Assembly: GCA_964525935.1 (NCBI GenBank)
Contig: CAZGJZ010000012.1
Location: 1-64,000, forward strand
Source of the DNA: UBA2377 sp964525935
GTDB lineage: Bacteria; Verrucomicrobiota; Verrucomicrobiia; Opitutales; Opitutaceae
DNA length: 64,000 bases
Reading direction: 5' to 3'
Part shown: positions 52,404 to 60,796 of the stretch, in pieces
Position numbering within the stretch: the stretch's first letter is position 1
How the letters are laid out: every line of letters starts with the position of its first letter
The notes under the pieces: generated by a model
Seen by the model: the letters and a program-made list of their open reading frames with translations, nothing else
Databases searched by the model: none
Told to the model about the DNA's origin: nothing
Made by a program: the position numbers and the translations under genes

Positions 52404-53057
52404 TTTCTTTCGCTCGGTATGTGTTTTCCCCGCGGGTTGGGTGTTTTGAATTATCGACAGGAGGGAATTATTATATGATGGTGGTGATGTCGTCGTCGTA
52501 GTCGTCGCCGCCTTCGCGCTCCCCACCGCGATTTGAGACCGATCATACTCAACGTCCACCAATTGATCGTCGTGCGTCAAAAACGCACTCCCCACGATGT
52601 TTGAGTTGTGAATATCGCCCATCCCCACGACGGACACCTCGAAAAAGTCCAGTTGGTGTAATCCCAACTGATGGATGTCCTCGTAAAACTTCTTGTAACC
52701 GGCCACGCCCAAGGAGAATCCCTTGAAGGTCCCGTCGCGTATCGACTCCATCGTTTGCCACCCCTTCTCGCTCCCCAAACTCACCTCACCCTCGCACATC
52801 AGATTCCCCGTGTCCTTGTCCATCGACATGGCGATCCATTTACCCACGGACGGTTCACCCGTTTGCCAATCGTGTTCCACATACATCGGCAGATTCACGA
52901 AGAGCGGCTGGACGCTTTCCAACTCCTCCGGCTTCAGACGCCACGGGCGCTCGTCGGGACGGTTCTCCAACGCCTTTACTTTCGGGTGAAGACATCCAAA
53001 CACGCGACCACTTTTAACGTCCTTTCTACGAGGAGGTCGAGATGGCGGCGGCGACAT
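51369..53057 (-). CDS. Capsid maturation protease fused to scaffold
   Basis: A 562-residue protein. Residues about 50-170 form a protease domain of the HK97 prohead protease/herpesvirus assemblin kind: His62 in YVEHDWQTGEPSVGKW, Ser115 in FKGFSLGV, followed by DFFEVSVVGM, in the order and spacing of the family. The rest is a scaffold: a disordered Thr/Ser/Pro stretch, a long coiled coil (about 285-400) rich in Glu, Lys and Gln, then Ala/Ser/Thr low-complexity sequence and a short conserved-looking C-terminus likely to contact the capsid protein. The Met at residue 219 could start a free scaffold (see the nested entry). The start is the first ATG; the frame opens at a GTG at 53105. It follows the major capsid gene on the same strand. 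Confidence 0.85.
   Translation of the reverse strand: MSPPPSRPPRRKDVKSGRVFGCLHPKVKALENRPDERPWRLKPEELESVQPLFVNLPMYVEHDWQTGEPSVGKWIAMSMDKDTGNLMCEGEVSLGSEKGWQTMESIRDGTFKGFSLGVAGYKKFYEDIHQLGLHQLDFFEVSVVGMGDIHNSNIVGSAFLTHDDQLVDVEYDRSQIAVGSAKAATTTTTTSPPSYNNSLLSIIQNTQPAGKTHTERKKMDQTTASHTFQRADPSKASSSSATSGVNPAGVPPPADPNSETIQMTKAEILALQQQANELAAMKKEKAEAEQRELERVEEEKRQERLTVINHMREILSSAGEADRANPILDKYENEAKAGSVSTETLEHGFATAVASLKRQREAAKNIMAHEAELVEENKRLKFEKDNYSILNSTARIGSAAATATASSSTSATTTPTRPGGSANRVSLAAILSASESSPIAPATTGAGPLLTHLVSPEAKTVTTTVSAPVIATASAATSSSSSSSSHTGYQVSDAKHMWGGNVNALIHAKQKDPRLYELFGEFNGSTAVNTRYESEGFQAKLPKIDHTCLPPGTRLDRFKQPA
52468..52476 (-). promoter_or_regulatory. Internal TATA-like box for the nested scaffold
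   Basis: ATATAATAA on the minus strand, within the coding sequence of the protease-scaffold gene, in a linker of low conservation. Confidence 0.45.
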
Positions 53058-53120
53058 CGCGCTCGATTGTTTTGATTTAACGGGTTGAAGTGTCGTATCG
53101 AACACGGCTTATACGTTTTC

Positions 53121-53130
53121 TTATATTTTG
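53121..53130 (-). promoter_or_regulatory. TATA-like box of the protease-scaffold gene
   Basis: CAAAATATAA on the minus strand about 64 bases before the ATG at 53057, with a second CGTATAAG just downstream. The (TC)16 run is immediately upstream. Confidence 0.45.
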
Positions 53131-53143
53131 GTCGCTCACTTCG

Positions 53144-53185
<42 letters not shown>

Positions 53186-53236
53186 CATACGCACGCTTCA
53201 CCCACCCACACTCATCATTCGCACGCGATTCCACAA

Positions 53237-55165
53237 TTAATGAACGTTCTGGACAAACTCCACACGACGATACGGAATGTCGTGTCCCGCACGCGTGTTG
53301 CCGCATCCGGCATAGACGTTCGGGCCGTGGTGGCCTTGATTCACCGTAACGGCATCGAACTTGTCGATACCGTTCCACGAACGTTGGAACCCGCGCGAGC
53401 AAATCGTGTTGAGCTGGTTGAAATTGGGCTGGTGCATCGTCCCGCGTTCCACGGCCTCCACGGTCAAGCCCCACAACTTCGTATACGCCTTCGCATGGGG
53501 GTAATGTTCCGTTGCGGTGGGGATGCCTATCTGCTCGAACCACAACCCCGTAATGTCCAACTCCCGAACGGGGTTCCATTTGGACTTTTCGGGCGTGAGC
53601 TTGATGAGAACGGGGAGAAGCGACCCGCGGGACTTCGACAAGTCCGCGGGGCGATCCAATCGCCACTTCTGTTTCTGCCACCTTTGGAGTTCCTTCGGCG
53701 TGATCCACGTATGTCCGCACCCGCCGTAGTATCCCTCATAGAACACGTTGTTCGCAATGAAGATGTTTTTCGGGTTGTGAATGATGGCCTTGGAATAGTA
53801 GGTGTAATTCCCGAGAATGACCTTGATTTTCCCGTCCTGCATGAGCGTAAAGTCCGAATGGCCGTAGAAGGTGTTCCCGGTATCCGACCCGCCGCGCATC
53901 AGAATGATCGAGGCCATCATGTGCGTGTCCCACGGTCGGAAAAGCAAAATCGTGAACTCGTGATGATGTGTCAACACATATTCCCTCGTGAGGTTCTCGA
54001 ACACCTTTGGATCACCGAAACCCGCGTTTTTAGCAGCTTGGTTCAAGTTCCCGGGGGCGGCTTCCTCAAAGATTCCAAGATTTTCGACGGCCTCCTCAAA
54101 GGTTATCGCAATCTCCTCGTTGAGATCCTCCGTGAAGATGTAAATCTTTCGCTTGTCGATGGCGAGCGTCGCGTCATAGCGATTCCCGGGCATGATGAAG
54201 TATTCCCCGCACTGGACGAACCGATCCATGATCGTGAGCGGCCCCTCGAGCGAGAGCTGATCGAAACTCGGGGCGTTGTAACACGGAAGGTTTCCCAACA
54301 TCCCGTGGGCGGAGGGCGCCGCAAACAGACGATCCACGGCCTGTTGTCCCCCGTACATGAATTGCGTCATCTCCACCGGGACGGTGTTGAACCACGACAC
54401 GATGCCCTGGCGGAAAATGTACATGTTGGGCTCGATCCCGGCGTTGCTCGCCATGGTCATCAGCTTCCCGTGGAGGATAATCATCCCCTTACCGTTATCG
54501 GCCTTTTGCACAATCCCGAACATCTCGCGATCCCACTCGACGCGCTTCTCGGGGGTCAACTTCAAAATCCCGTGTTGCCGTTGCCACTCAATCTGGTCTT
54601 GGTGAGCGCCCATGATGGCGACGAGCGCGTCGAATTGACACGTGGCAATCACGGAGTTCTTCACTTGGGTGATGACGCGAGCGTAATCGCGAATTCCCGC
54701 CGCGGTCGTCATGAAATCCTTCTCGAAGTAAATCATCCCACCGCGTCGAACGGTGTGCGCCTGGTGAGACTCGTGCGCGTGCTTCAACATTCGCGGAATA
54801 CCCTCGTGCGGCACCTCATCGAGGAAATGGGTATCGAATCGATACTCGTCCCACGTCCACGAGAGCTCGTCGGACGCCTGGAACGGAAGCGCGACGGCAT
54901 TGAGAAACCCCCCAGTCATAACGACTAATCCCTCGACCAAATCGGAAAGGTGTCCGTTGTGGCCCTCGTACGCCGCGGGCATGATGTCCTCGCGACGCCA
55001 CGTATCGCGTCGGGCGGATTGCGTCGCATGGTTCACGGGCTCGCCAAAGTACGGGGAGTACTTGTTGAATCCGGTCGAGCCGCTCGGATTGGTGTACTGT
55101 GCGAGTCTGCCGTCCATGTGCGAAAACATCCCATCGTTGGTACCGAAGGTGGCGGCCGCTGCCAT
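53237..55165 (-). CDS. MCP: Major capsid protein (HK97 fold, herpes/mirus type)
   Basis: A 642-residue protein without low-complexity tracts, rich in aromatic residues and Gly, as expected of a virion shell. It lies directly upstream of the maturation protease on the same strand, the gene pairing seen in HK97-type capsid modules. It shows no signal peptide or membrane segment. Some stretches look like the E-loop and A-domain plan, but I cannot point to a diagnostic motif; the call rests on size, composition and location. The start (CACCATGG) is in an ideal context. The leader holds 10-base tandem repeats and a TATA box. A mirusvirus-type capsid is the best reading; a nucleocytovirus double-jelly-roll capsid is not supported. 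Confidence 0.75.
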   Translation of the reverse strand: MAAAATFGTNDGMFSHMDGRLAQYTNPSGSTGFNKYSPYFGEPVNHATQSARRDTWRREDIMPAAYEGHNGHLSDLVEGLVVMTGGFLNAVALPFQASDELSWTWDEYRFDTHFLDEVPHEGIPRMLKHAHESHQAHTVRRGGMIYFEKDFMTTAAGIRDYARVITQVKNSVIATCQFDALVAIMGAHQDQIEWQRQHGILKLTPEKRVEWDREMFGIVQKADNGKGMIILHGKLMTMASNAGIEPNMYIFRQGIVSWFNTVPVEMTQFMYGGQQAVDRLFAAPSAHGMLGNLPCYNAPSFDQLSLEGPLTIMDRFVQCGEYFIMPGNRYDATLAIDKRKIYIFTEDLNEEIAITFEEAVENLGIFEEAAPGNLNQAAKNAGFGDPKVFENLTREYVLTHHHEFTILLFRPWDTHMMASIILMRGGSDTGNTFYGHSDFTLMQDGKIKVILGNYTYYSKAIIHNPKNIFIANNVFYEGYYGGCGHTWITPKELQRWQKQKWRLDRPADLSKSRGSLLPVLIKLTPEKSKWNPVRELDITGLWFEQIGIPTATEHYPHAKAYTKLWGLTVEAVERGTMHQPNFNQLNTICSRGFQRSWNGIDKFDAVTVNQGHHGPNVYAGCGNTRAGHDIPYRRVEFVQNVH

Positions 55166-55189
55166 GGTGAGAATTTATTTAAAAACGGG

Positions 55190-55240
55190 GGTTACCGACG
55201 CGAATCGACGCGAACCAACGGGAACCGATGGCAACCGACA
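55190..55240 (-). repeat. 10-base tandem repeats in the capsid gene leader
   Basis: Five degenerate units (plus strand: CGAATCGACG, CGAACCAACG, GGAACCGATG, GCAACCGACA and a preceding GTTACCGACG) lie between the TATA box and the capsid ATG. The spacing equals about one helical turn. Confidence 0.7.
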
Positions 55241-55270
55241 CGAAATTCCTTTTTTTCATTTAGGGCGCGC

Positions 55271-55280
55271 TATTTATAAG
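55271..55280 (-). promoter_or_regulatory. TATA box of the major capsid gene
   Basis: CTTATAAATA on the minus strand in a GC-rich surround (GCGCGCCC follows), about 106 bases before the ATG. It is nearly palindromic and could also serve the small gene at 55393 on the other strand. Confidence 0.5.
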
Positions 55281-55392
55281 TTATGTGTTCGGCTTTCCAC
55301 ATCCCCGACGCTCGCGCTCTCTCTCACCCTTTCTCACACGCACACTACTCACATCGCTCGCACAACTCGTCCTCTCAACAAATCAATCCATC

Positions 55393-55530
55393 ATGGTTCA
55401 ATTGGTAGAAGGAAACGAGATCGATACGTTTTGTGCGGTGTGCGCGGTCCTCATCGTCTTCGTGACGCTTCTGAGAGTATGCGACGCGTTTGCGGAGCGC
55501 CGTGCGAAACGTCGACGATTCGCCGTGTGA
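55393..55530 (+). CDS. Small single-pass membrane protein
   Basis: A 45-residue protein with one hydrophobic helix (TFCAVCAVLIVFVTLLRV, about 12-29) and a basic C-terminus (RRAKRRRF), the layout of small type III or tail-anchored membrane proteins. The ATG has a good context (ATCATGG). It ends just before the next gene. Small genes of this type are often virion membrane components; no family is recognised. Confidence 0.55.
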   Translation: MVQLVEGNEIDTFCAVCAVLIVFVTLLRVCDAFAERRAKRRRFAV

Positions 55531-55549
55531 TTTTCCAAACACATAAGAT

Positions 55550-56848
55550 ATGATGTTTCTTCGCGCCGCGCATCTCAAATATCGAAAGAAAACCGTTCCC
55601 GTCATGAAGAAGGGGCGTCCCGATGAGTTGAGTTTCCCCGTCACGACCGCGAGCGGGAGACGAATCGAGAACGCCTTCTTCGCGTGTTCCCCGCACGCGT
55701 TCAATCGAGACATTCACATCGTCGACAAGGATCCTCGAAAAAAATCTCGACGTCGACCGCGCGACGTCTTGACTTCCCCCGTCGAGGTCGTTCGCGCGAT
55801 GGTCGCCCATCCCTCCTTCGAGTTACCGCCGTCGCCGTCCTCGAAGATTTACCTCTCGAATTGCGTGAAAGTCCGGTTGGGGGCAATCAACGATTTCGAA
55901 TTCCGAGACTTGTACAAGGCCCTCCCCGCGAGTAAGGACAACGACGACGACGACGGGACTCGTCTCACGATTCTCGGCGTGTTCGCGGCGAACGCAAAGA
56001 TAACGGGTGGACGAATCGGGGTGAACGTCTACATGGTGGATGAGGAGGAATCGTCGTCGCCGTCGACTCTACTGGGGGGGAGAAAGGATTTACACATTTT
56101 CCCCGATCCGAAACTTCATTGCGTCGTCTCGAACGGACGCGGAGGGTCGGACGTTCGAACGGCGTGTTATCTTTACGACTCCACCAAACCGCGTCTCGAT
56201 CACGCGATTCAAGTCCTCACGCTCTCCCACCATTGCGACCCCCCGCCCCTCTTTACGGCGCACCCCGTGTTGTGGACCGTGCCTCTGCCCGTAACGAAGA
56301 GTTCCCTCGAGTTCGGAATCGTGGACGAGAAATGCACGATTCCCGCGGACGAGACGAGGGTCGGGAAGAGAACCGCGAGATCGCTCATCACGTTTCCGAT
56401 GGGATATGCGTTTTTCGAGGCCAACACGTCGAAGCCCACCTCCGTTAAAACGACCTCCTCGAATCGTCTCCACAACGCGTTCGTCGAGTTCTTGTTACAC
56501 CCCGATTCCGACGTGCTGAGACGCTTGCACGAGAAAGAGCCGTCCGCTTCTTCTTCTTCTTCTTCACCCGGTGTGGAGACGGTGGTGAAGAGTAAGGTCT
56601 CCAAAAACGAATATTACGTCGATACGGTGATTTTCGACCAAGCGCTCGAGTGTTTCAACGCATGGTTGCGATTGATTCGCTCGGATTTTCGACTGAATCC
56701 CCAAAATCTCCACATCTCGAGTCTCGACGTCCACGATCCCGAGGCGGTTCTCGATTTCGACGCCTACGTCGTCTACGCCCTCACCACCCCCTCATCGAGC
56801 TCCTCAACGAGTTCCTCAACGAGCTCCTCCATCACCAAACCGATTTGA
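55550..56848 (+). CDS. Unknown protein next to the capsid gene
   Basis: A 432-residue protein of no recognised family. It is globular with many strands up to about residue 310, then has a short Ser run, another helical segment with an Arg-Ser-Asp-Phe motif, and a Ser/Thr tail. It begins two bases before a second ATG; the first is used. It lies on the other strand from the capsid gene, with the small membrane protein between. It may be a capsid accessory (for example triplex) protein, but this is only position-based. Confidence 0.65.
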   Translation: MMFLRAAHLKYRKKTVPVMKKGRPDELSFPVTTASGRRIENAFFACSPHAFNRDIHIVDKDPRKKSRRRPRDVLTSPVEVVRAMVAHPSFELPPSPSSKIYLSNCVKVRLGAINDFEFRDLYKALPASKDNDDDDGTRLTILGVFAANAKITGGRIGVNVYMVDEEESSSPSTLLGGRKDLHIFPDPKLHCVVSNGRGGSDVRTACYLYDSTKPRLDHAIQVLTLSHHCDPPPLFTAHPVLWTVPLPVTKSSLEFGIVDEKCTIPADETRVGKRTARSLITFPMGYAFFEANTSKPTSVKTTSSNRLHNAFVEFLLHPDSDVLRRLHEKEPSASSSSSSPGVETVVKSKVSKNEYYVDTVIFDQALECFNAWLRLIRSDFRLNPQNLHISSLDVHDPEAVLDFDAYVVYALTTPSSSSSTSSSTSSSITKPI

Positions 56849-57049
56849 AGACGCCGCATCCGCGTTCGGTTTCAATCGATGCACCCATATTCTCACGACG
56901 CTTCCGATGACGTTTAATGAAAAGACCTCGACCGCGTCGGAATCCACGTACAATCGAGGGGGGTAGACTTCCGTGGGCGATTGGGTAGTTGTGGAGGAGG
57001 AGGAAGTAGAGGATGCATTTACATTATCATTCTTCGAGTCGATCTCCAT
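56816..57049 (-). CDS. Possible small protein in the gap before the ESCRT-III gene
   Basis: A 77-codon frame lies on the minus strand in the 249-base gap between the genes at 55550 and 57098. It has a Ser/Thr-rich start and then a stretch that reads like a small folded domain (YPPRLYVDSDAVEVFSLNV). Its end overlaps the upstream gene's end by 33 bases. No domain and no promoter are recognised. It could be a chance frame. Confidence 0.3.
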   Translation of the reverse strand: MEIDSKNDNVNASSTSSSSTTTQSPTEVYPPRLYVDSDAVEVFSLNVIGSVVRIWVHRLKPNADAASSNRFGDGGAR

Positions 57050-57097
57050 ACAATTCCACGCGTTCGTCGTTACTCGCTTCCCCGCTCACGCAAAGCG

Positions 57098-57802
57098 ATG
57101 TCGCTGGGGTCGCGCGTGCGCGCCGAGGCCGAGCGCGTGCGTCGCGAGCGCGAGGAGACGACGAAAACGGCGAATCTCTACAAGGAAATCGCGACCGCGA
57201 AATCGGAGCTCCAGCAAATAATGGACGAGATCGAGAGTTTGGTTGTGAGCGGGAAGAGTGGGACGTTTCTCAACCAAGAGCTCCGGATGTTGTTGAATCG
57301 CGCGCTGATGAAACGAAAGTTGCTCTCGACGCATCAACAGGCGCTGATGGCGAGCGAGAGCACGGCCACGATGCGCGCGACCGCCCAATCCATGAGCGAC
57401 TCCATCAACATGATGCGCGAGGCGACGCGCGAGGCGAATCGCGCGGCCGCCTCCGCGAAACCCCAGGAGATCCTCAAACTCCAACACGACCTCATCCGCG
57501 CGATGGAATCGCTGAAGACGACGAGCGAATACGCGGAGAAGGCGAGCGCCTCGATGTTCTCCGAGGGGGAAAAGGTGAACGACGAGAAAGAGTTGGAAAA
57601 CATCCTTGAGGAGATCCGCGATCGCGCGGCGCTTCGCCAGACCGAGGCCATGAGCACCGCGCCCTCCACGCGCCTCGGCGGCTCGGTCGATCACGCCTCC
57701 AACATCGCCTCGACCGTATCGTCAACCGCCGATCGACTCGCATGGTTACCCGCCGTTTCCTCCTCCTCCTCCTCCTCATCTTCCTCTTCTCCATCCTCAT
57801 AG
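57098..57802 (+). CDS. ESCRT-III (Snf7/CHMP-like) protein
   Basis: A 234-residue protein with the ESCRT-III layout. It has a basic first helix (1-20), then two long helices: one with ALMKRKLLSTHQQALMAS, like the family's ALMKKKLYESQL, and one with MSDSINMMREATREANRA, matching the LKxMKKAYKxV type. Further helices (about 125-145 and 160-176, DEKELENILEEI) match the alpha-4/5 region. The C-terminus, ADRLAWLP (about 211-218), resembles a MIM1 motif (RLxxL) that MIT domains bind. A Ser tail follows. ESCRT-III proteins polymerise on membranes and drive budding or scission, with VPS4 as the disassembling ATPase. Start: ATG after CAAAGCG. The end overlaps the primase gene by 112 bases. Confidence 0.75.
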   Translation: MSLGSRVRAEAERVRREREETTKTANLYKEIATAKSELQQIMDEIESLVVSGKSGTFLNQELRMLLNRALMKRKLLSTHQQALMASESTATMRATAQSMSDSINMMREATREANRAAASAKPQEILKLQHDLIRAMESLKTTSEYAEKASASMFSEGEKVNDEKELENILEEIRDRAALRQTEAMSTAPSTRLGGSVDHASNIASTVSSTADRLAWLPAVSSSSSSSSSSSPSS

Positions 57803-59022
57803 TCTTCCTCTTCTTCTTCTTCAAGGGGAGGAGGAGGTCTCTGTAAGAGCTCGTCGCATACGGCGCGCATCACGTCCTCGTAAATCGAGAGGGTGAAATC
57901 CGGACCGGGCCACGTGTAGCGATGACAATCCATCGCGTCCGCACAGTTGAATCGCGCGTGAACGCGGATCGCGTAGAAGAACCCGTCCCCGAACTCCCCG
58001 ACGTACGGTAACGTCACGTGGAAATAAGTCTTGTTGCTGGTGTGAATCGCGCCCTTGTTCGGACACACCACGTTTCCGAGAATGTACTCCAATCGCGTCG
58101 TGACGTTTTCGGTGAGAAGGATCTTGACGGGACTCAGAATCGTGTAATCGCATTGCTTTATCCACGTCTCCACGACGTCGCACACCTCACGAAGAAACGA
58201 GTTCGTGTAGACGCCCACGCCCTCGTCGTTTCCCCCTGCGGTCCCTCCGGTCCCTCCGGTCGTGGTGGTGACCGACGACGATCTCTTCGAGCGCGGGGCC
58301 GTGACGGGGAAGATCGAGGGGAGTATCGCATCGTCAAACGTCCAATTCTGGAGAAACCCCGCCTCCATCGCGTCCCAATCGACCACGTCCCGTCTCACGA
58401 CGCGCGTTCTCGGATCGAACGACCATTGCGGGGGCTTATCGACGTTTCCGTTTTTCTCGTCGTTCGCGGTGGAATAGGGGAGTCGAAGCGATTTTCGATT
58501 CCCCCCCGAGTACATCCCCACATCAATCAGACCGCTTTTCTCGGGGGGGAGGGCGGAGACGACGCAATGCTCGATGAAGGCGCGAAGGTGGTGGACGTTT
58601 TCGAAAAACGCGCGAAACACGATGTGCTGCGAGGACTTGGTGCTTCGTGACCCGTCGAAGCGAACGGGGTCGCCCACTTCCACGTTGTAACACTCCATGA
58701 TTTTCGATCGCGTCAACGCCACGATCTCGTCGGCCGCATCCAAAAACGTCTCCAAACTCATCTCCTCCGTCGAGCGTTCCAAATCCATGTAGAGCTTGAT
58801 GGGGGTATCGTCGAAGATGCGCTCGTGACACCGTCGCTCGAGGGGGGGAAGCGTCTTGTACCAACTCAAGAAGGCGTCGTAGGACCCCACGAGGAATTGG
58901 CGTTTACACGTTCCCGGACGCCACTCTTTGGAGAAGACCGGCATGTGTCGGAACCCCTTGGAAACGATGTACTCCTCCGCGGCCTTGTTGGTTTTGAATC
59001 GAACGAGTTCCTTCGCATCCAT
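57691..59022 (-). CDS. PrimPol/UL52-type primase (AEP superfamily)
   Basis: A 443-residue primase of the archaeo-eukaryotic superfamily. The catalytic motifs are visible: Asp80-x-Glu82 in LYMDLE, the SxH motif at His133 (STKSSQHIVF), and Asp167 in LIDVGMYS, followed by NRKSLRLPYS, which parallels PrimPol's VYTKNRNFRL. The UL52-type zinc element follows: CPNKGAIHTSNKTYF and then NCADAMDCH. The C-terminal acidic tail is encoded opposite the Ser tail of the ESCRT-III gene. Such enzymes make primers for replication and, in herpesviruses, work with UL5 and UL8. The dead helicase at 46329 is a candidate partner. The start is an ATG at 59022. A Glu/Asp tail of this length is not usual in the family. 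Confidence 0.85.
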   Translation of the reverse strand: MDAKELVRFKTNKAAEEYIVSKGFRHMPVFSKEWRPGTCKRQFLVGSYDAFLSWYKTLPPLERRCHERIFDDTPIKLYMDLERSTEEMSLETFLDAADEIVALTRSKIMECYNVEVGDPVRFDGSRSTKSSQHIVFRAFFENVHHLRAFIEHCVVSALPPEKSGLIDVGMYSGGNRKSLRLPYSTANDEKNGNVDKPPQWSFDPRTRVVRRDVVDWDAMEAGFLQNWTFDDAILPSIFPVTAPRSKRSSSVTTTTGGTGGTAGGNDEGVGVYTNSFLREVCDVVETWIKQCDYTILSPVKILLTENVTTRLEYILGNVVCPNKGAIHTSNKTYFHVTLPYVGEFGDGFFYAIRVHARFNCADAMDCHRYTWPGPDFTLSIYEDVMRAVCDELLQRPPPPLEEEEEEDYEDGEEEDEEEEEEETAGNHASRSAVDDTVEAMLEA

Positions 59023-59090
59023 GTTTGTTTTTGTTTTGTTGAGTGAGATGACGCGCGTCTCTTATTTAATTTTTGTGTTTTTATTATCTC

Positions 59091-59753
59091 TTACAAAATG
59101 ACGCACGCACACGCCGGCTCCTCCTCTTCATCCTCCATTTCATCTGCATGAATAACGTGGTCGCCGTTCGTGCCGTGTCTGCCGAAAGTCTCCATCGTCC
59201 ACTGCATGATTTCCGACGTTTTCGGCACTCTAGGCCATGCCTTCAATCGATGTCTGAATACGGGATCGGGATATTTTTTCATTAACGCTCTGTGCTTTTC
59301 AGAATTGTCGTCGTTTATTAAGCCGTATTTCGTCACTTGCATGATGATGCTTATTGCCTGTCGAGTGTGAACGCCGTAGATGTAAATTCCACTGCCTGGA
59401 TTGACTTCATGCGTCGTCTTCCGCTCCTCGTCACTGAGGAACAACAAACCGTGCTCAGACACCAATTTATTGGTCGGATTGTTCATCCATGCCATAGCCA
59501 TACGGTAAGCGCGATTCACGTCTTGATTCTCGTCGTCCCCAACCCCAGCCATGCGTTTCGCATCCCGGCCGTAGATGTTGACCCCCGAGTCGTCCTCCAT
59601 CTCACCCGTGGCGTCCTCCATCACCTCGTCGTCATCCCCATCCATTCCGGAACTTTCGTATCGAGGTGAGGATACCATGTCGCCGTAGCGTCGCTTGCTG
59701 CCGGAAGGCGGACCGGAAGGCGGACCGGAAGGCGGACCGAACGGGTAATTCAT
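59091..59753 (-). CDS. Unknown protein ending in a CaaX box (CVIL)
   Basis: A 220-residue protein. A Pro/Ser/Gly repeat N-terminus (GPPSGPPSGPP), an acidic linker, and a globular part (about 70-195) are followed by an acidic stretch and ACACVIL at the end. The final Cys-Val-Ile-Leu is a CaaX prenylation signal; Leu at the last position favours geranylgeranylation. The protein is therefore likely anchored to host membranes. The domain itself is not recognised. The frame opens at a GTG; the ATG at 59753 is used. TTTAAAT lies about 45 bases upstream. Confidence 0.65.
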   Translation of the reverse strand: MNYPFGPPSGPPSGPPSGSKRRYGDMVSSPRYESSGMDGDDDEVMEDATGEMEDDSGVNIYGRDAKRMAGVGDDENQDVNRAYRMAMAWMNNPTNKLVSEHGLLFLSDEERKTTHEVNPGSGIYIYGVHTRQAISIIMQVTKYGLINDDNSEKHRALMKKYPDPVFRHRLKAWPRVPKTSEIMQWTMETFGRHGTNGDHVIHADEMEDEEEEPACACVIL

Positions 59754-59828
59754 TTTCTTATTTTTATTTTTTTGGGGGTATCTCGACTCCCCCGATTTAA
59801 ACACTCGCGTTACCCGACTTCGCTCCCA

Positions 59829-60647
59829 TCACCACACTAACGCGCCTTCATGATATCGACTTCCGGCCTCTTTCCAATCGGCGCAAACTTCCTTGTCGAA
59901 CGTAATCCCCGCGACCCTCGCGCTCACGACCGCGTCCTTGTAGTTCTCCTCGATCTTTTCCTCGTCCGGTTCATACATGATGTCGAAATTCGGCCACCAC
60001 ACACACGTCTCCTTCGTCTCCTTCTCATCCACGGCGAGGGGATGATCCCACGTCATCTTGTATTTCCCCGTATCGGCATAACGAGCGCGCTCGATGTCGA
60101 TGCCGTGAAGCGCGGGGACTTGGAGGTTGATGTCGGTGAGAAGGTAGGCTAATCGCGGTCTCGCGTCCATCCCCTTTCGCTTCTCGAGCGTGATGGAGTT
60201 TAAGACGTGATGGTCCTTGAACGCGGTGGAAGTGTAGTAGAATTTCTTCCCAAGGTGCGGGTCGTCGACCATCTCGGTGTTCTCGGGTTCCTGCATGAGC
60301 TTCTCGAAGGCCTCCGGGTAGAAATCCTCTTTCGGAAGACCCACATACCATCGAACGCGATCGACGCCGTTGTCACTCTCCTCGTAATGACACACGATGG
60401 GAAGCGTGCGCTCGTACACCAAGAGAGGCACCCCGCTCTTCGCGCTCTCGATCACGATGCGAATGTAAACGTGAGTTCGGCGCTCCTCGTCCGTAATCGG
60501 GAAGTGGAGGTGATGGTGGGTGAAGAAGTCGCCGGAGTCGAGGCGGATGGCGTTCGCTCTCGGCGCGAGGCGCGCGCGTTTGGGCACCGTCGTCTCCTCC
60601 TCCTCCTCCTCCTCCACTTTGGTGTGTTCGGGTTTTTCGGTTTGCAT
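59829..60647 (-). CDS. Unknown protein, possible virion or capsid accessory
   Basis: A 272-residue protein with no recognised domain. A Glu-rich, then basic N-terminus (about 1-35) precedes a domain rich in strands and aromatic residues (HHHLHFPI, VYIRIVIESA, YEEGDRVRWYVGL-like segments). No membrane segment. The promoter has the AAAATCACAATTTTTTTCAA element, about 45-65 bases upstream, identical to that of the RPB6-like gene, so it may be expressed early. The frame opens far upstream; the ATG at 60647 (MQTEKPE) is used. Confidence 0.65.
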   Translation of the reverse strand: MQTEKPEHTKVEEEEEEETTVPKRARLAPRANAIRLDSGDFFTHHHLHFPITDEERRTHVYIRIVIESAKSGVPLLVYERTLPIVCHYEESDNGVDRVRWYVGLPKEDFYPEAFEKLMQEPENTEMVDDPHLGKKFYYTSTAFKDHHVLNSITLEKRKGMDARPRLAYLLTDINLQVPALHGIDIERARYADTGKYKMTWDHPLAVDEKETKETCVWWPNFDIMYEPDEEKIEENYKDAVVSARVAGITFDKEVCADWKEAGSRYHEGALVW

Positions 60648-60693
60648 GGTTTGGGTTTGTGGGGAGGGAGAGTGGTGGGATGGGTGGGAGTTG

Positions 60694-60714
60694 AAAAAAA
60701 TTGTGATTTTATTT
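60694..60714 (-). promoter_or_regulatory. AAAATCACAA promoter element
   Basis: On the minus strand, AAAATCACAATTTTTTTCAA, identical to the element before the RPB6-like gene at 6904. It lies about 45-65 bases upstream of the ATG at 60647. Confidence 0.55.
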
Positions 60715-60796
60715 TTGGGTTTTGGATCGTACACAAACAAAAACAAAAAACAAAAATAAAACCCGCCACACGCCCCCAAACCAAAAATAGAAAAAA

